Below, piece by piece: positions 36,506 through 46,384 of a stretch of DNA of 64,000 bases. The notes below the pieces were generated by a model. It did no database searches and had not been told where the DNA came from. It worked only from the letters and a program-made list of their open reading frames with translations. Every line of letters starts with the position of its first letter. Within the stretch, counting starts at the first letter, position 1. The DNA is from Reichenbachiella agarivorans. Lineage in GTDB: Bacteria; Bacteroidota; Bacteroidia; Cytophagales; Cyclobacteriaceae. The stretch covers positions 1-64,000 of the forward strand of contig NZ_CP106679.1 in assembly GCF_025502585.1 (NCBI RefSeq). The letters run 5' to 3'. The translations under genes and the position numbers were made by a program.

Positions 36506-38452
36506 TTATTCTGCAGATTCTTCAGAATCTTTAGCTTCCTTTTTTGGAGCAGCTTTCTTAGCTGGCTTTTCGCCACCTTCCATTTGCTCTTTCAATGCAG
36601 TCAAAGCAGCCAAATCTCCCAAAGTAGATTTTTCTGACTCTGAATTCACTTTATCGATTGCATTGTTTCCTCCTTTAGCACCGCCCTTCTTACTAGCAGC
36701 AGCCTTAGCAGGAGCTTTCTCTACAATGTGATCGCTATATGTACCTACGTGAGACAAAGCAATTCTTCTCTCGTCTTTAGAGAAATCAATTACTACAAAG
36801 TCAAGGCTTTCACCTACTACTGGGTTAGAACCGTCTTCTTTCTTCAAGTTTCTTGTAGAAGAGAATCCTTCCAATCCGTATGGCAATTCAAGAATTGCTC
36901 CTTTGTCGATGATTGAGTTGACAGTACACTTGTGAGTACTTCCTTTAGAGAATACTGTTTCGAAAGTATCCCATGGGTTTTCCTCCAATTGTTTGTGTCC
37001 CAACGCTAATCTTCTGTTGTCAACGTCTAGTTCAAGTACTCTTACGTCCAATTCTTCGTTCACATTGACGAATTCAGATGGATGCTTGATCTTTTTAGTC
37101 CATGACAAGTCTGATACGTGTACCAAACCATCGATACCTTCTTCTAGTTCGATGAACAATCCGAAGTTAGTCAAGTTTCTTACCACTCCTTTGTGATCAG
37201 TACCTACTGCATACTTCGTCAACACATCTTGTTTAGTCCAAGGATCCTCAGTCAATTGCTTGATACCTAGAGACATTTTTCTGTCATCTCTATCGATAGT
37301 CAATACAACTGCTTCTAGTTCGTCACCGATTTTGATGAAATCTTGTGGATTTCTCAAATGCTGAGACCAAGACATTTCAGATACGTGAATCAAACCTTCT
37401 ACACCTGGCTGTATCTCCAAGAATGCACCGTAATCAGCAACATTTACAATCTTACCTTTTACCTTGGTTCCGATTTCTACAGTTTTATCTAGAGAATCCC
37501 ATGGATGCTCTGACAACTGCTTCATACCCAAAGAAATTCTCTTCTTGTCATCGTCAAAATCAAGAACAACAACATTTACTTTCTCATCTAGGTTCAACAC
37601 CTCATCTGGGTGATTGACTCTACCCCAAGAAATATCAGTAATGTGAAGCAAACCATCTACACCACCCAAGTCGATGAATACACCGAAGTTGGTCATGTTT
37701 TTGATCACACCTTCTAGTACTTGACCTTTCTCTAGGTTCTCTAGAATTTGAGCTTTTTGTTTTTCAAGATCTTTCTCGATCAAGATTTTGTGAGATACTA
37801 CTACGTTATCGTTAGTGTAGTTGATTTTCACCACTTTCACTTCCATTTTCTTATCAACGAAAATGTCGAAATCTCTAATAGGCTTCACGTCAATTTGTGA
37901 ACCAGGCAAGAACGCTTCTACTCCGAAGATATCCACGATCAAACCACCTTTGGTTCTTCTCTTTACCATACCATCGATCACTAGATCCTGGTCGAAAGAT
38001 TTTTGTATATTTTCCCAAGCACTTACTACTTTGGCTTTCTTTCTAGAAAGTACCAATTGACCGTTGTTGTCCTCTTGCTCTTCGATGAATACTTCTACTT
38101 CATCACCAGCCTTCAAATCAGGCATGTCTCTGAATTCAGAAGCAGATACCAATCCATCAGATTTGAATCCGATGTTGATGATAATATCTCTAGCTGTCAT
38201 ACTCACAACAGTTCCTTTCACTACTTCTTTTTCATCGATAGTAGTCAAAGTCCCTTCGTATAGTGACTCTAAATCTTGTCTTTGCTTGCTAGAATAACCG
38301 TCTCCGAAGCTTTTTGGCTGGAACAAATCCCAGTTAAATTCCTCTTCCACTTTTGCTGCAGGCTTTGCAGCTTCTTTTTTAGGCTCTTCAGCTACAACCT
38401 CAGGAGTATTTACTACTTCTTCGTTTGCAACTTCTTTGTTTTCTTCTGCCAT
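36506..38452 (-). CDS. rpsA: 30S ribosomal protein S1
   Basis: 648 aa from ATG 38452 (MAEENKEVANEE). The 44 residues readable upstream have no S1 character, and a promoter lies inside them. Six S1 OB-fold repeats are visible, starting at KGTVVSMTARDI, DGMVKRRTKGGL, EGVIKNMTNFGV, KGKIVNVADYGA, KGVVRNLTNFGL and KCTVNSIIDKGA. Acidic Glu/Ala/Lys-rich tails lie at both ends. It binds mRNA on the small subunit. In this phylum, with few Shine-Dalgarno sequences, S1-assisted initiation is important. Confidence 0.96.
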   Translation of the reverse strand: MAEENKEVANEEVVNTPEVVAEEPKKEAAKPAAKVEEEFNWDLFQPKSFGDGYSSKQRQDLESLYEGTLTTIDEKEVVKGTVVSMTARDIIINIGFKSDGLVSASEFRDMPDLKAGDEVEVFIEEQEDNNGQLVLSRKKAKVVSAWENIQKSFDQDLVIDGMVKRRTKGGLIVDIFGVEAFLPGSQIDVKPIRDFDIFVDKKMEVKVVKINYTNDNVVVSHKILIEKDLEKQKAQILENLEKGQVLEGVIKNMTNFGVFIDLGGVDGLLHITDISWGRVNHPDEVLNLDEKVNVVVLDFDDDKKRISLGMKQLSEHPWDSLDKTVEIGTKVKGKIVNVADYGAFLEIQPGVEGLIHVSEMSWSQHLRNPQDFIKIGDELEAVVLTIDRDDRKMSLGIKQLTEDPWTKQDVLTKYAVGTDHKGVVRNLTNFGLFIELEEGIDGLVHVSDLSWTKKIKHPSEFVNVNEELDVRVLELDVDNRRLALGHKQLEENPWDTFETVFSKGSTHKCTVNSIIDKGAILELPYGLEGFSSTRNLKKEDGSNPVVGESLDFVVIDFSKDERRIALSHVGTYSDHIVEKAPAKAAASKKGGAKGGNNAIDKVNSESEKSTLGDLAALTALKEQMEGGEKPAKKAAPKKEAKDSEESAE

Positions 38453-38553
38453 GATATTGTGCGCCCTGTTATACAATGCAACAGTGGGCATAGGTTGCAT
38501 CATTAATAAAACATATTCTGAAACACTCAGAACCCATCCACTCGAATGGAGCG

Positions 38554-38584
38554 CAAAGTTAAGCACTAAACCTGAATTATTCAA
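38554..38584 (-). promoter_or_regulatory. Bacteroidota-type promoter of rpsA
   Basis: On the minus strand, TTG (38584-38582), a 20-nt spacer and TAACTTTG (38561-38554). The -7 box matches TAnnTTTG fully, and the -33 box matches three of four bases. Transcription would start about 95 nt before ATG 38452, which supports the shorter rpsA start. Confidence 0.5.
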
Positions 38585-38713
38585 TTCAGGAGGTAAAAGT
38601 TAAAAGCAAAAAAGTTGAAGGCTAAGAACTTTCATTTGACAACAGGTAAAAAATGAATCTCAAGAATGTGTTAGGCTTCTCAATAATTACAATGATGTCC
38701 TGAATTATTCAGA

Positions 38714-40228
38714 TTAGAAGTCTTCTTCGTTTTCTTCAAAGCCTGAAAACATCCCTCCTATCAAATCATCGATGCGCATTCCATTTTCCAAAGTCAACTT
38801 GCTCAGGTAGCTATACTCAACCAAGGCAAACAATACATACTCCATCAAAAAATACTTGAGATTATCATCTTTGAGCCCTTTGATTTGCCTTTTGACCAAA
38901 TCGGCCAAGCCTGGCACTTTATCCAGCTCTCTCCTGTACTCCTTCTCTGGGTAGTCATTGAGTAGGTCGATGACATGCTCGGAACCAAACCACTCCGAAA
39001 TTTTCTTGTAGGGATCAGCCTTTTCTTTGCTCTTGCGTACTTCGTCTGGATCCTCGAAGTAATCCGTAAACAGTGTCCTTGTTGCTTTGCCTATCAGGTT
39101 GTGCGCTACAATTCCTGGACCCTCTTGCTCTCCCTCATACACCAACTCGATCTTGCCTGTGATTGAAGGAATCACCCCTACAAAATCTGTCATACGAACC
39201 GCACCTTCCTCTTCTTTGTTTTTCAACAACCTCCGCTCAATGCTGGAAACTAAGTTTTCGTAGGACGAAATGGTCAGTCTCGCTGACACACCACTGTTTA
39301 CATCTACATACTCACTTGATCGTGCCTCCACTGCGATCTGTTCGATCAGTAGCTTAGCCACCTCATTGACATGTACATGCGTCAAGTTGGCATTTTTTGC
39401 TTCTTGCTCTGTGATTTTAAGCCCTGTATGAATGGATTTAGGATAATGAGTAATGATCTGACTGCCCAATCGATCCTTGAGAGGTGTCACGATGCTACCT
39501 CTATTGGTGTAATCCTCTGGATTGGCCGTAAACACGAACTGTATGTCCAAAGGAAGTCGCAATTTGAACCCTCTGATCTGAATATCTCCCTCTTGCAGGA
39601 TGTTAAACAAGGCAACTTGTATCCTAGGTTGCAAATCTGGAAGTTCGTTGATCACAAAAATGCTGCGGTGCGATCGTGGCACCAAACCATAATGAATCAC
39701 TCGCTCATCTGAATAAGGCAATTTCAGAGCTGCTGCTTTGATCGGATCTACATCACCAATCAAGTCGGCAATTGATACGTCTGGTGTAGCCAACTTCTCC
39801 GTAAATCGTTCATCACGATGCAGCCAAGCGATGGGCGTAGCATCTCCCTGCTCTGCAATCAGATCAAAAGCAAATTTTGACAAAGGGTTCAGCGGATCAT
39901 CGTTCAGCTCACTCCCTACTACCACTGGGACATACTCGTCCAGTAGATTGACCATCATTCTTGCCAATCTGGTTTTGGCTTGTCCTCTCAGACCGAGCAG
40001 GTTGATGTTGTGTCTAGACAAAATAGCCCTCTCTACATCTGGGATGACTGTATCCTCATAGCCCAAAATTCCTACAAATGGATTTTCGTTTTTCTTGATC
40101 GACTGAATCAGGTTTTCTCTGAGTTCTTCTTTGATTGATCGGGATTGATAACCACTTTTTTTGAGGTCACCGATTGTCTTGATTGACAATTTAGAAGCTG
40201 CTGTCAGCTCTTCATATTTTTTCACCAT
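38714..40228 (-). CDS. MoxR/ChlI-type AAA ATPase
   Basis: 504 aa. Walker A GLRGQAKTR (79-87). The Walker B-like FVINELPDL (191-199) has Asn where Asp is common, which I believe is usual for this subgroup. Sensor 1 is FTANPEDYTNRG, and arginine-rich blocks follow. A helical C-terminal region ends in an acidic tail (EENEEDF). Such ATPases work with a vWA partner to insert metal or remodel protein complexes. The vWA gene at 40222 overlaps this start by 7 bp, so the two are translationally coupled. Confidence 0.88.
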   Translation of the reverse strand: MVKKYEELTAASKLSIKTIGDLKKSGYQSRSIKEELRENLIQSIKKNENPFVGILGYEDTVIPDVERAILSRHNINLLGLRGQAKTRLARMMVNLLDEYVPVVVGSELNDDPLNPLSKFAFDLIAEQGDATPIAWLHRDERFTEKLATPDVSIADLIGDVDPIKAAALKLPYSDERVIHYGLVPRSHRSIFVINELPDLQPRIQVALFNILQEGDIQIRGFKLRLPLDIQFVFTANPEDYTNRGSIVTPLKDRLGSQIITHYPKSIHTGLKITEQEAKNANLTHVHVNEVAKLLIEQIAVEARSSEYVDVNSGVSARLTISSYENLVSSIERRLLKNKEEEGAVRMTDFVGVIPSITGKIELVYEGEQEGPGIVAHNLIGKATRTLFTDYFEDPDEVRKSKEKADPYKKISEWFGSEHVIDLLNDYPEKEYRRELDKVPGLADLVKRQIKGLKDDNLKYFLMEYVLFALVEYSYLSKLTLENGMRIDDLIGGMFSGFEENEEDF

Positions 40229-41325
40229 CTGTAGTTCTTCCTTCTGTTTTTCTTAAAATCTTCAAACACAATATTGCCCAATCCCTGCAAATCACTGTAA
40301 TACGCATTCCCATTATTGGCTGCTGTAAAGTCTTTGACAAACTGCTTGAGGTATGGGTCTGATGCAATCATGAATGTGGTAATGGGAATATTCAATTTGC
40401 GACAACTTGCCGCTAGATTCATCGTCTTTTTTAAAATTTTCGGATCCAAACCGAAACTGTTCTTGTAATATTTGATCCCTACTTTCATGCAAGTAGGTTT
40501 TCCATCCGTAATCATGAAAATTTGCTTGTTCTGATTCTTTCGCTTGCGCAAAATATCCATAGCCAACTCCAAACCAGCAACTGTATTGGTATGATAGGGA
40601 CCTACACTCAAGTAGGGCAAATCTTTGATTTCGATCTGCCATGCGTCATTGCCAAATACTATCACGTCGAGTGTATCCTTTTTGTACTTCTTCAAAATCA
40701 ATTCTGACAAGGCCATCGCTACTTTCTTAGCAGGTGTGATCCGATCCTCCCCATACAAGATCATCGAGTGACTGATATCAATCATCAGCACTGTAGAGGT
40801 CTGAGTTTTATACTCATTGTCTACTACCTCCAAATCCCTCTCTGTCAAAGAAAACTCTCCTAAACCATTGTTGATCTGAGCATTGCGGATGCTATCCGTC
40901 ATGGCAATATTGTCTGGAGAGTCTCCAAACTGAAAATCACGCATATCGACACTTTTCTCATCACCCTGACCTGTCACAAAAGTCTTGTGACTGCCATGTC
41001 CTGATTTTCTCAACTTACCAAAAATCTCCTCCAAAGCACTCTTTCTAAATGTACTCTCAGTCTTGGCGGTAATCTTTAATTTACCATCAGCAGGATCGTC
41101 CCTAAGTAAACCTTGTTTTTTCAGATCCTCAATAAAATCACCTATACCATACCCTTCTGTGGATATGCCATATTGTTTATCAAGGTTGGTCAGCCAGCTC
41201 AATGCTTCATTGGGATCTCCTGAAGTGATCAGTAGCAATTCTCGGAAAATATTCCAAAGACTATCGAATGTACTCTCGTTTTCGGTGTCTGGTGGAACAA
41301 AATCTGTAAAGCGATATCCTTGCAT
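40222..41325 (-). CDS. von Willebrand factor A domain protein, partner of the AAA ATPase
   Basis: 367 aa, no signal peptide. Helical N-terminal half. The C-terminal vWA domain (about 180-350) has the MIDAS motif DISHSM (residues about 188-193), with further metal ligands in the NTVAGLELAMDIL block and MITDGKP. It ends in a basic tail (FKKNRRKNYRW). It most likely acts as a chelatase-like or chaperone adaptor for the MoxR-type ATPase encoded downstream in the operon. The client is unknown. Confidence 0.88.
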   Translation of the reverse strand: MQGYRFTDFVPPDTENESTFDSLWNIFRELLLITSGDPNEALSWLTNLDKQYGISTEGYGIGDFIEDLKKQGLLRDDPADGKLKITAKTESTFRKSALEEIFGKLRKSGHGSHKTFVTGQGDEKSVDMRDFQFGDSPDNIAMTDSIRNAQINNGLGEFSLTERDLEVVDNEYKTQTSTVLMIDISHSMILYGEDRITPAKKVAMALSELILKKYKKDTLDVIVFGNDAWQIEIKDLPYLSVGPYHTNTVAGLELAMDILRKRKNQNKQIFMITDGKPTCMKVGIKYYKNSFGLDPKILKKTMNLAASCRKLNIPITTFMIASDPYLKQFVKDFTAANNGNAYYSDLQGLGNIVFEDFKKNRRKNYRW

Positions 41326-41566
41326 CTTGTAGATTTAATGTACTTACAATAAAACTAATATTAATGTTTAGGGTTTTGGTATTTATTGATTAATTTGAAA
41401 AAAATAATCGCACCATATTGATACACTGATGGCAGGAAGACGCCCCATATTTGCTTCACTTGTACATGACACGTATATGTTCATCAGAGATAGTACGTTC
41501 AAAATAATTTTGGAACCCAGCCCTGACAAGATAAAAAAGAAAAAGGCTAAAAGAAATGCTAAAAAA
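41326..41566. other. Gene-free interval between the vWA gene and the hydroxylase terminator
   Basis: About 240 bp, A+T-rich, with no ORF and no fold I can name. It should contain the promoter of the vWA/AAA operon. Confidence 0.4.
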
Positions 41567-41601
41567 ACAAAACCCCAATGATTGAATCACTGGGGTTTTG
41601 T
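41567..41601 (-). terminator. Terminator of the fatty-acid hydroxylase-family gene
   Basis: A 14-bp stem (ACAAAACCCCAATG / CACTGGGGTTTTGT, one mismatch) with a 7-nt loop. On the minus strand it is followed by T7, placed 4 bp beyond the stop. Confidence 0.8.
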
Positions 41602-41604
41602 TTG

Positions 41605-42225
41605 CTATTTACTTTTTTCAGGCATGGTTCTAAAGACCAAATCCCAAATCGGTGAACTCACACCAAAGGCTCGGTCTGGTTGCTTGTAGTGATGAATGCC
41701 ATGGTGGACCCACCATATTTTCAAAGCATTTTTTGGTGGTTGAAACGCGTGTACCATATAATGTACCCATAGATAAGCCGCATATCCCATCAAAAAGCCA
41801 GGTAAAAATGCATATGCATAATCTCCCATGATCAAGCGATAAATCAAAAAGAACACAAACGATACCACAAGACTCACTGGTAACGGCATGGCCAATCGGT
41901 CTTTATCCCTAGGGTAATCATGATGTACTCCATGAGCAGTATACACGAATTTCTTTTTGGCAGGTGTATCTTCAGTCATGTGAAAAACATGACGATGCAT
42001 CATGTATTCTATAAAGGTAAAAAACAGTAATCCGCCCAAAAATAACAGCATGGTAGTACCTACAGCAATACCCATCACAGCAACAGATTGATAGATCAAG
42101 TAGATTGATATCATCGAGAAGGCTGTAAGTGGTAAAGAAATATGTGTACGCGTTAATCTTTCGAGAAATGGATTGTTAAAAATCTTTCCCGTACCTGAGT
42201 TCCTAGGTTGATGTGATGTTTCCAT
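41605..42225 (-). CDS. Fatty acid hydroxylase / sterol desaturase-family membrane protein
   Basis: 206 aa integral membrane di-iron enzyme. About four membrane segments. Histidine boxes are all visible: HRHVFHM, HGVHHDYP, HYMVHAF and WWVHHGIHHYKQ. The family hydroxylates fatty acyl chains (2-hydroxylation, as for sphingolipids and hydroxy fatty acids common in Bacteroidota) or carotenoids. The neighbours do not decide which. A terminator follows. Confidence 0.85.
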   Translation of the reverse strand: METSHQPRNSGTGKIFNNPFLERLTRTHISLPLTAFSMISIYLIYQSVAVMGIAVGTTMLLFLGGLLFFTFIEYMMHRHVFHMTEDTPAKKKFVYTAHGVHHDYPRDKDRLAMPLPVSLVVSFVFFLIYRLIMGDYAYAFLPGFLMGYAAYLWVHYMVHAFQPPKNALKIWWVHHGIHHYKQPDRAFGVSSPIWDLVFRTMPEKSK

Positions 42226-42298
42226 ATATGATTAAATATATGTTCAATTACGTTTTAATTCTAAAATGTGTTGTGGTAAAAATATTTTACTTCCTTTT

Positions 42299-43444
42299 CT
42301 AAACCAAGGTCTTTTTAAATTCTTCTATTGTATGTCTATAAAATTCTTCATACTTGGGCAGTATGTTTTTGATATCAAACTTCTTAGCTCTTGCCAGAGC
42401 ACGGCTCTTGAAACCGGGCAAATTCTGATCATCCAAAATCTTGAGTGCTGCTGCAGCCATCGCGTCAATGTCTCCTACATCACATAAGTATCCTGAGTCT
42501 CCATCCTTATTTAATTCTGGCAAACCACCTGCATTGGTACTGACTACTGGGACCTCGCAAGCCATCGCTTCTAGAGCTGCCAATCCAAAGCTTTCCTTTT
42601 CTGAAGTCATCAAGAATAAGTCACTCACACTCAGCACTTCTTCCACAGCTTCCAATTTACCTAAAAACCTCACATCATCTCCATCCTTGCAGGCAATATC
42701 TCTAGACAATGTCTCGATATGTGACCTTTCAGGCCCATCCCCAACCAACAATAACTTGACAGGTATTTTTTCTCTCACTTTGCAGAATACTTTGACCACA
42801 TCCTCTACTCTTTTTACTTTTCTAAAGTTAGAAGTATGTACAATCAATTTTTCTCCATTGGGGCAAATTGCCGTTTTAAAATGATCTTTCTTCTGTTTTT
42901 TGAATCGCTTTAGATCAATAAAATTGTGAATGACTTTTATATCCTTTTGTATATTGAAGAGACTTAAAGTATCCTTTCTCAAATCATCAGAAACAGAAGT
43001 AATCCCGTTGGACTGATTGATAGAAAATGTCACCACGGGTTCCAAAGAAGCGTCCTTACCTACTATGGTGATATCCGTGCCATGCAACGTCGTGATAAAA
43101 GGTATGTGATATCCTTCGGATTTTAAGATCTCTCTAGCCATGTATGCAGCTGATGCATGAGGGACAGCATAGTGCACATGAAAAATATCGAGCTCTTCAT
43201 GCTTGGCTACATCCACCATTTTACTTGCCAATGCAATCTCATAAGGTGGGTATTGGAACAAAGGATAGGGCTTGATATCTACCTCGTGATAATACAGATT
43301 TTCGTTGAAAAAACTTAGCCTAGTGGGTTGAGAGTAAGTAATAAAGTGAATTTCATGTCCTTCTTTGGCGAGCGCCTTTCCCAGTTCGGTTGCCACTACT
43401 CCAGACCCACCATAGGTGGGGTAGCATACTATGCCTATTTTCAT
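42299..43444 (-). CDS. bshA: N-acetyl-alpha-D-glucosaminyl L-malate synthase BshA
   Basis: 381 aa GT4 glycosyltransferase. The N-terminus MKIGIVCYPTYGGSGVVATELG and the FHVHYAVPHASAAYMA block are signatures of BshA. The nucleotide-sugar site is in LMTSEKESFGLAALEAMACEVPVVST. It joins UDP-GlcNAc and L-malate in the first step of bacillithiol, the low-molecular-weight thiol of many Bacteroidota. Later bsh genes are not in this window. It lies 66 bp downstream of the GH3-like/serine hydrolase gene on the same strand. Confidence 0.95.
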   Translation of the reverse strand: MKIGIVCYPTYGGSGVVATELGKALAKEGHEIHFITYSQPTRLSFFNENLYYHEVDIKPYPLFQYPPYEIALASKMVDVAKHEELDIFHVHYAVPHASAAYMAREILKSEGYHIPFITTLHGTDITIVGKDASLEPVVTFSINQSNGITSVSDDLRKDTLSLFNIQKDIKVIHNFIDLKRFKKQKKDHFKTAICPNGEKLIVHTSNFRKVKRVEDVVKVFCKVREKIPVKLLLVGDGPERSHIETLSRDIACKDGDDVRFLGKLEAVEEVLSVSDLFLMTSEKESFGLAALEAMACEVPVVSTNAGGLPELNKDGDSGYLCDVGDIDAMAAAALKILDDQNLPGFKSRALARAKKFDIKNILPKYEEFYRHTIEEFKKTLV

Positions 43445-43510
43445 ATATAATATTTTTGTACTCTACAGATGTAGTGTTGACCCAATCATGATCTAAAACC
43501 AAAAATGCGT

Positions 43511-46246
43511 TTACATCTCATGATTCACAACCTTATCCTCGGATAAAATTGACTCATACATCAAATCGTGAATCTTAGTACGTGTATTGTTGCGAATGAG
43601 TTTGTAATTCTGCGGATCTGGATAAATCCTGTTGGACAAAAATATGTAGACCATATCATACTCAGGATCTGCCCAAACGGACGTTCCTGTAAATCCAGTA
43701 TGTCCAAAAGCCTGATCTGAAGCGTATTTGGAAGTATTCCCCACTGATCTGCGTGGCTTGTCCCAGCCTAGAGCTCTGCTGTATTTGACATTGTTTATTT
43801 CTGTAAATGTTTGTACCAATACACTGTCAAAAACCTGTTGCCCACCATAATAACCTTGTTGCAGCATCATTTCCATGTATTTAGCTAGATCATTACTATT
43901 AGAAAATAAGCCCGCATGACCACTCACTCCTCCCAGCAATGCCGCATTGCGATCATGCACTTGTCCCCTGAGCAGACTGTTGCGAAAACTACCGTCCAAT
44001 TCAGTTGGTGCAATTTGACTCTCTGGAAAAAAACGCAACGGATTGTACAAAGTGTGATCCATCGAAAGAGGAGCAAAAACCAAGCTGTCCACCAAATGAT
44101 CTATCGTTATTTTTTCTCTCTCCTCCACTATATCTTTCATGATCATAAAACCTAAATCACTGTATAAATAGCGGTAGGTACTGTCTGAATTTTTTAGACT
44201 GTTGAATGAGGATTGTCCTATCCAGGTGCTAATAGAGTCGGACCAATTGATTTTGGAATACTCGTATTTATTTCTTTTCAAGGATTTCTTGTAAAAAAAG
44301 TCTGCACTGTCTGCAATGTAGGAGGCATGTTGCCAAAACGGTATATAAGATTTCAACCCTGCCTGATGCGACAACAAGTCTGTTAGCCTCAAATTTGATT
44401 TATCCGAAACCCTATACCTATCAGAATAATCACCCAAGCGTCCATTGAGATCCAGTCCACCATGTGCCACTTCATTCATAATAACAGGTACAGTCACAGT
44501 AGTCTTGGTCACTGATGCTATGTCATACAGATAGTCCCATTTGACCTCCTCCAAACTATCATAAGTCAAGTAGCCAAATGTCTTGCTATATACCACGGCC
44601 CCATTTTTAACCATCAATATTTGACAACCCGGAAAGGACTGCTCGCGAATATCATATACTACCAAACTGTCTATCATCGCCAACTTGGACACATCCACTC
44701 CTAATAATGACGGATCGATGTAACTCAGTCGACGAAGAGATTCCCGTGGTACACCTAGTCTTTTGCCACTCAAGGTCAGGTATGAAGGCAACTGACCCTT
44801 GATATCCATCGCCCCAAATACCATCTGCACCATGACATTCATGGTAGCCATGCTCATGTCTGGCGACCACATCAATGTGGACAATTGATCCAAATACCTG
44901 ATATTAGACTGAGCACCTTGATACAAGACCCCCACCTGATGGTAGTCTTCGAGGAGTAGCAAACGCTCCAGATAAACCTGAATGTCTCGCAAGTGTATCA
45001 CACTGGATAAATCCACTAGTAAATTGCTCTTGGCAGGAAACAGCCTCAACAACGAATCCACTGGAAGTAGTAGTTGTGACAAATCCATTTTGTGGCTGGA
45101 TTTGTACAAGTCAGTCATATGATAAAACTCCTTCTTGTTCCTACTGCTAGAAAATGAGTAAAACTGATTGCTGCGCAGATCTCGAATAGGAAAATAGTCC
45201 TTGTCATCCTTGACCAAAGTAACTGTAGCAGTAGTAAATTGATAGGCTAGTTTAGCAAACAACTTTTCAGAAAATGGCTCAATGACTGGTTGAATAGATT
45301 CCAGTTGGTGCCACCTATCATAGTATCTCTTGACGGCTTCCTTGAAGTAGGATTTTTTCATCACTTCACTATCCAAGAGTTGATTCAATATCTGATGACT
45401 AGACATATGTTCATTGACTACCAATGCACTCATCCCCAATACCCATTGATTTTTTTTACTATCTAGCAAACTTCCCATTTCGAAAGTTTCTATGATCAAT
45501 CCATCAAAATCTGTTTCTCTCAAAAAGCGTCTTCGCAATTTTTTCTTGGTCAATGCCTCATCAGCTATGGCACGTGACTCCAACCAATCCACTTTGGTCC
45601 AGTTGATTTCATCCTGATACTTACCAATAAATTCGGCACAATCATTACCAAACGATAAGTGAATCCCTCGATCTTGCAAGGTCTGTAGGTACTGTAGCAC
45701 CTTACCAGCTTCTGCATCTCCATAGTAGCTAGGGAATCGATCAAAATGCAACAACCCCACACCCATCCCATGCAACAGTGAGGCATTATTCTCAGCCAAT
45801 TGCTTGACCATGACATTATCCCTGAGACACTCCACTACTTCGTCATCAGGCAATGATTCCAGTTGTCCAAAAGGTAGTTCGAACACGCCTTTGGCTTTGG
45901 CGACAAAGAGGGGTGGCGTTTCTGCTACATGCTGAATATTTTGAATCCACTCACGTACTGCCTCATAATTGCCATCGCTAAGGTAAACAGCACCAATACC
46001 ATAGGTTAAAATCAACCCTTCGAGAGCAACTCTCTGGTTGTAATCTCCAAAATCTTGAAAATCATAGTAGATGACAGGGAGGTGTGATTTACTCTTGTTC
46101 CACGCGATATACATAGAATCTCTGTCTGCTGAATTCTCTAAGTCTCCGCAGGTTGCATCCCATGACAGACAGGAAAGGAGTAAAAAGATTAACCCAACCC
46201 GTGCGATGAAAGGACGTAATAAATTATATTCTAAGTAAGTTTGCAT
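43511..46246 (-). CDS. Serine beta-lactamase-fold hydrolase fused to a degenerate GH3 domain
   Basis: 911 aa with a signal peptide (VGLIFLLLSCLSWDATC). Residues about 40-350 follow the order of a GH3 N-terminal domain but lack its KHFPG motif. The position of the GH3 nucleophile Asp (normally TDALNM) reads ETFEM, so this half is probably inactive or binding-only. Residues about 550-900 form a class-C beta-lactamase/esterase domain: SVTK (SxxK), YSDLGF (YxN-like) and HTGFTGTS (H-T-G). GH3 plus beta-lactamase fusions are common in Bacteroidota envelope turnover. Its gene is followed by bshA. Confidence 0.85.
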   Translation of the reverse strand: MQTYLEYNLLRPFIARVGLIFLLLSCLSWDATCGDLENSADRDSMYIAWNKSKSHLPVIYYDFQDFGDYNQRVALEGLILTYGIGAVYLSDGNYEAVREWIQNIQHVAETPPLFVAKAKGVFELPFGQLESLPDDEVVECLRDNVMVKQLAENNASLLHGMGVGLLHFDRFPSYYGDAEAGKVLQYLQTLQDRGIHLSFGNDCAEFIGKYQDEINWTKVDWLESRAIADEALTKKKLRRRFLRETDFDGLIIETFEMGSLLDSKKNQWVLGMSALVVNEHMSSHQILNQLLDSEVMKKSYFKEAVKRYYDRWHQLESIQPVIEPFSEKLFAKLAYQFTTATVTLVKDDKDYFPIRDLRSNQFYSFSSSRNKKEFYHMTDLYKSSHKMDLSQLLLPVDSLLRLFPAKSNLLVDLSSVIHLRDIQVYLERLLLLEDYHQVGVLYQGAQSNIRYLDQLSTLMWSPDMSMATMNVMVQMVFGAMDIKGQLPSYLTLSGKRLGVPRESLRRLSYIDPSLLGVDVSKLAMIDSLVVYDIREQSFPGCQILMVKNGAVVYSKTFGYLTYDSLEEVKWDYLYDIASVTKTTVTVPVIMNEVAHGGLDLNGRLGDYSDRYRVSDKSNLRLTDLLSHQAGLKSYIPFWQHASYIADSADFFYKKSLKRNKYEYSKINWSDSISTWIGQSSFNSLKNSDSTYRYLYSDLGFMIMKDIVEEREKITIDHLVDSLVFAPLSMDHTLYNPLRFFPESQIAPTELDGSFRNSLLRGQVHDRNAALLGGVSGHAGLFSNSNDLAKYMEMMLQQGYYGGQQVFDSVLVQTFTEINNVKYSRALGWDKPRRSVGNTSKYASDQAFGHTGFTGTSVWADPEYDMVYIFLSNRIYPDPQNYKLIRNNTRTKIHDLMYESILSEDKVVNHEM

Positions 46247-46384
46247 ACCAACAATGAATATCTACTACAGGTGGGTGGATAGTAATAAAAAGATTTTTTG
46301 TAACAATCACAATCAATGTGACAACAAAAAACTTACATAAACAGTGCCATAAACTATTAACGACAAGAAATTCAATCGCGTATT

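Noticed and set aside
38453-38584. 44-residue N-terminal extension of ribosomal protein S1
   Set aside because: No S1-like sequence, and a promoter-like element lies inside it; ATG 38452 gives the normal start.
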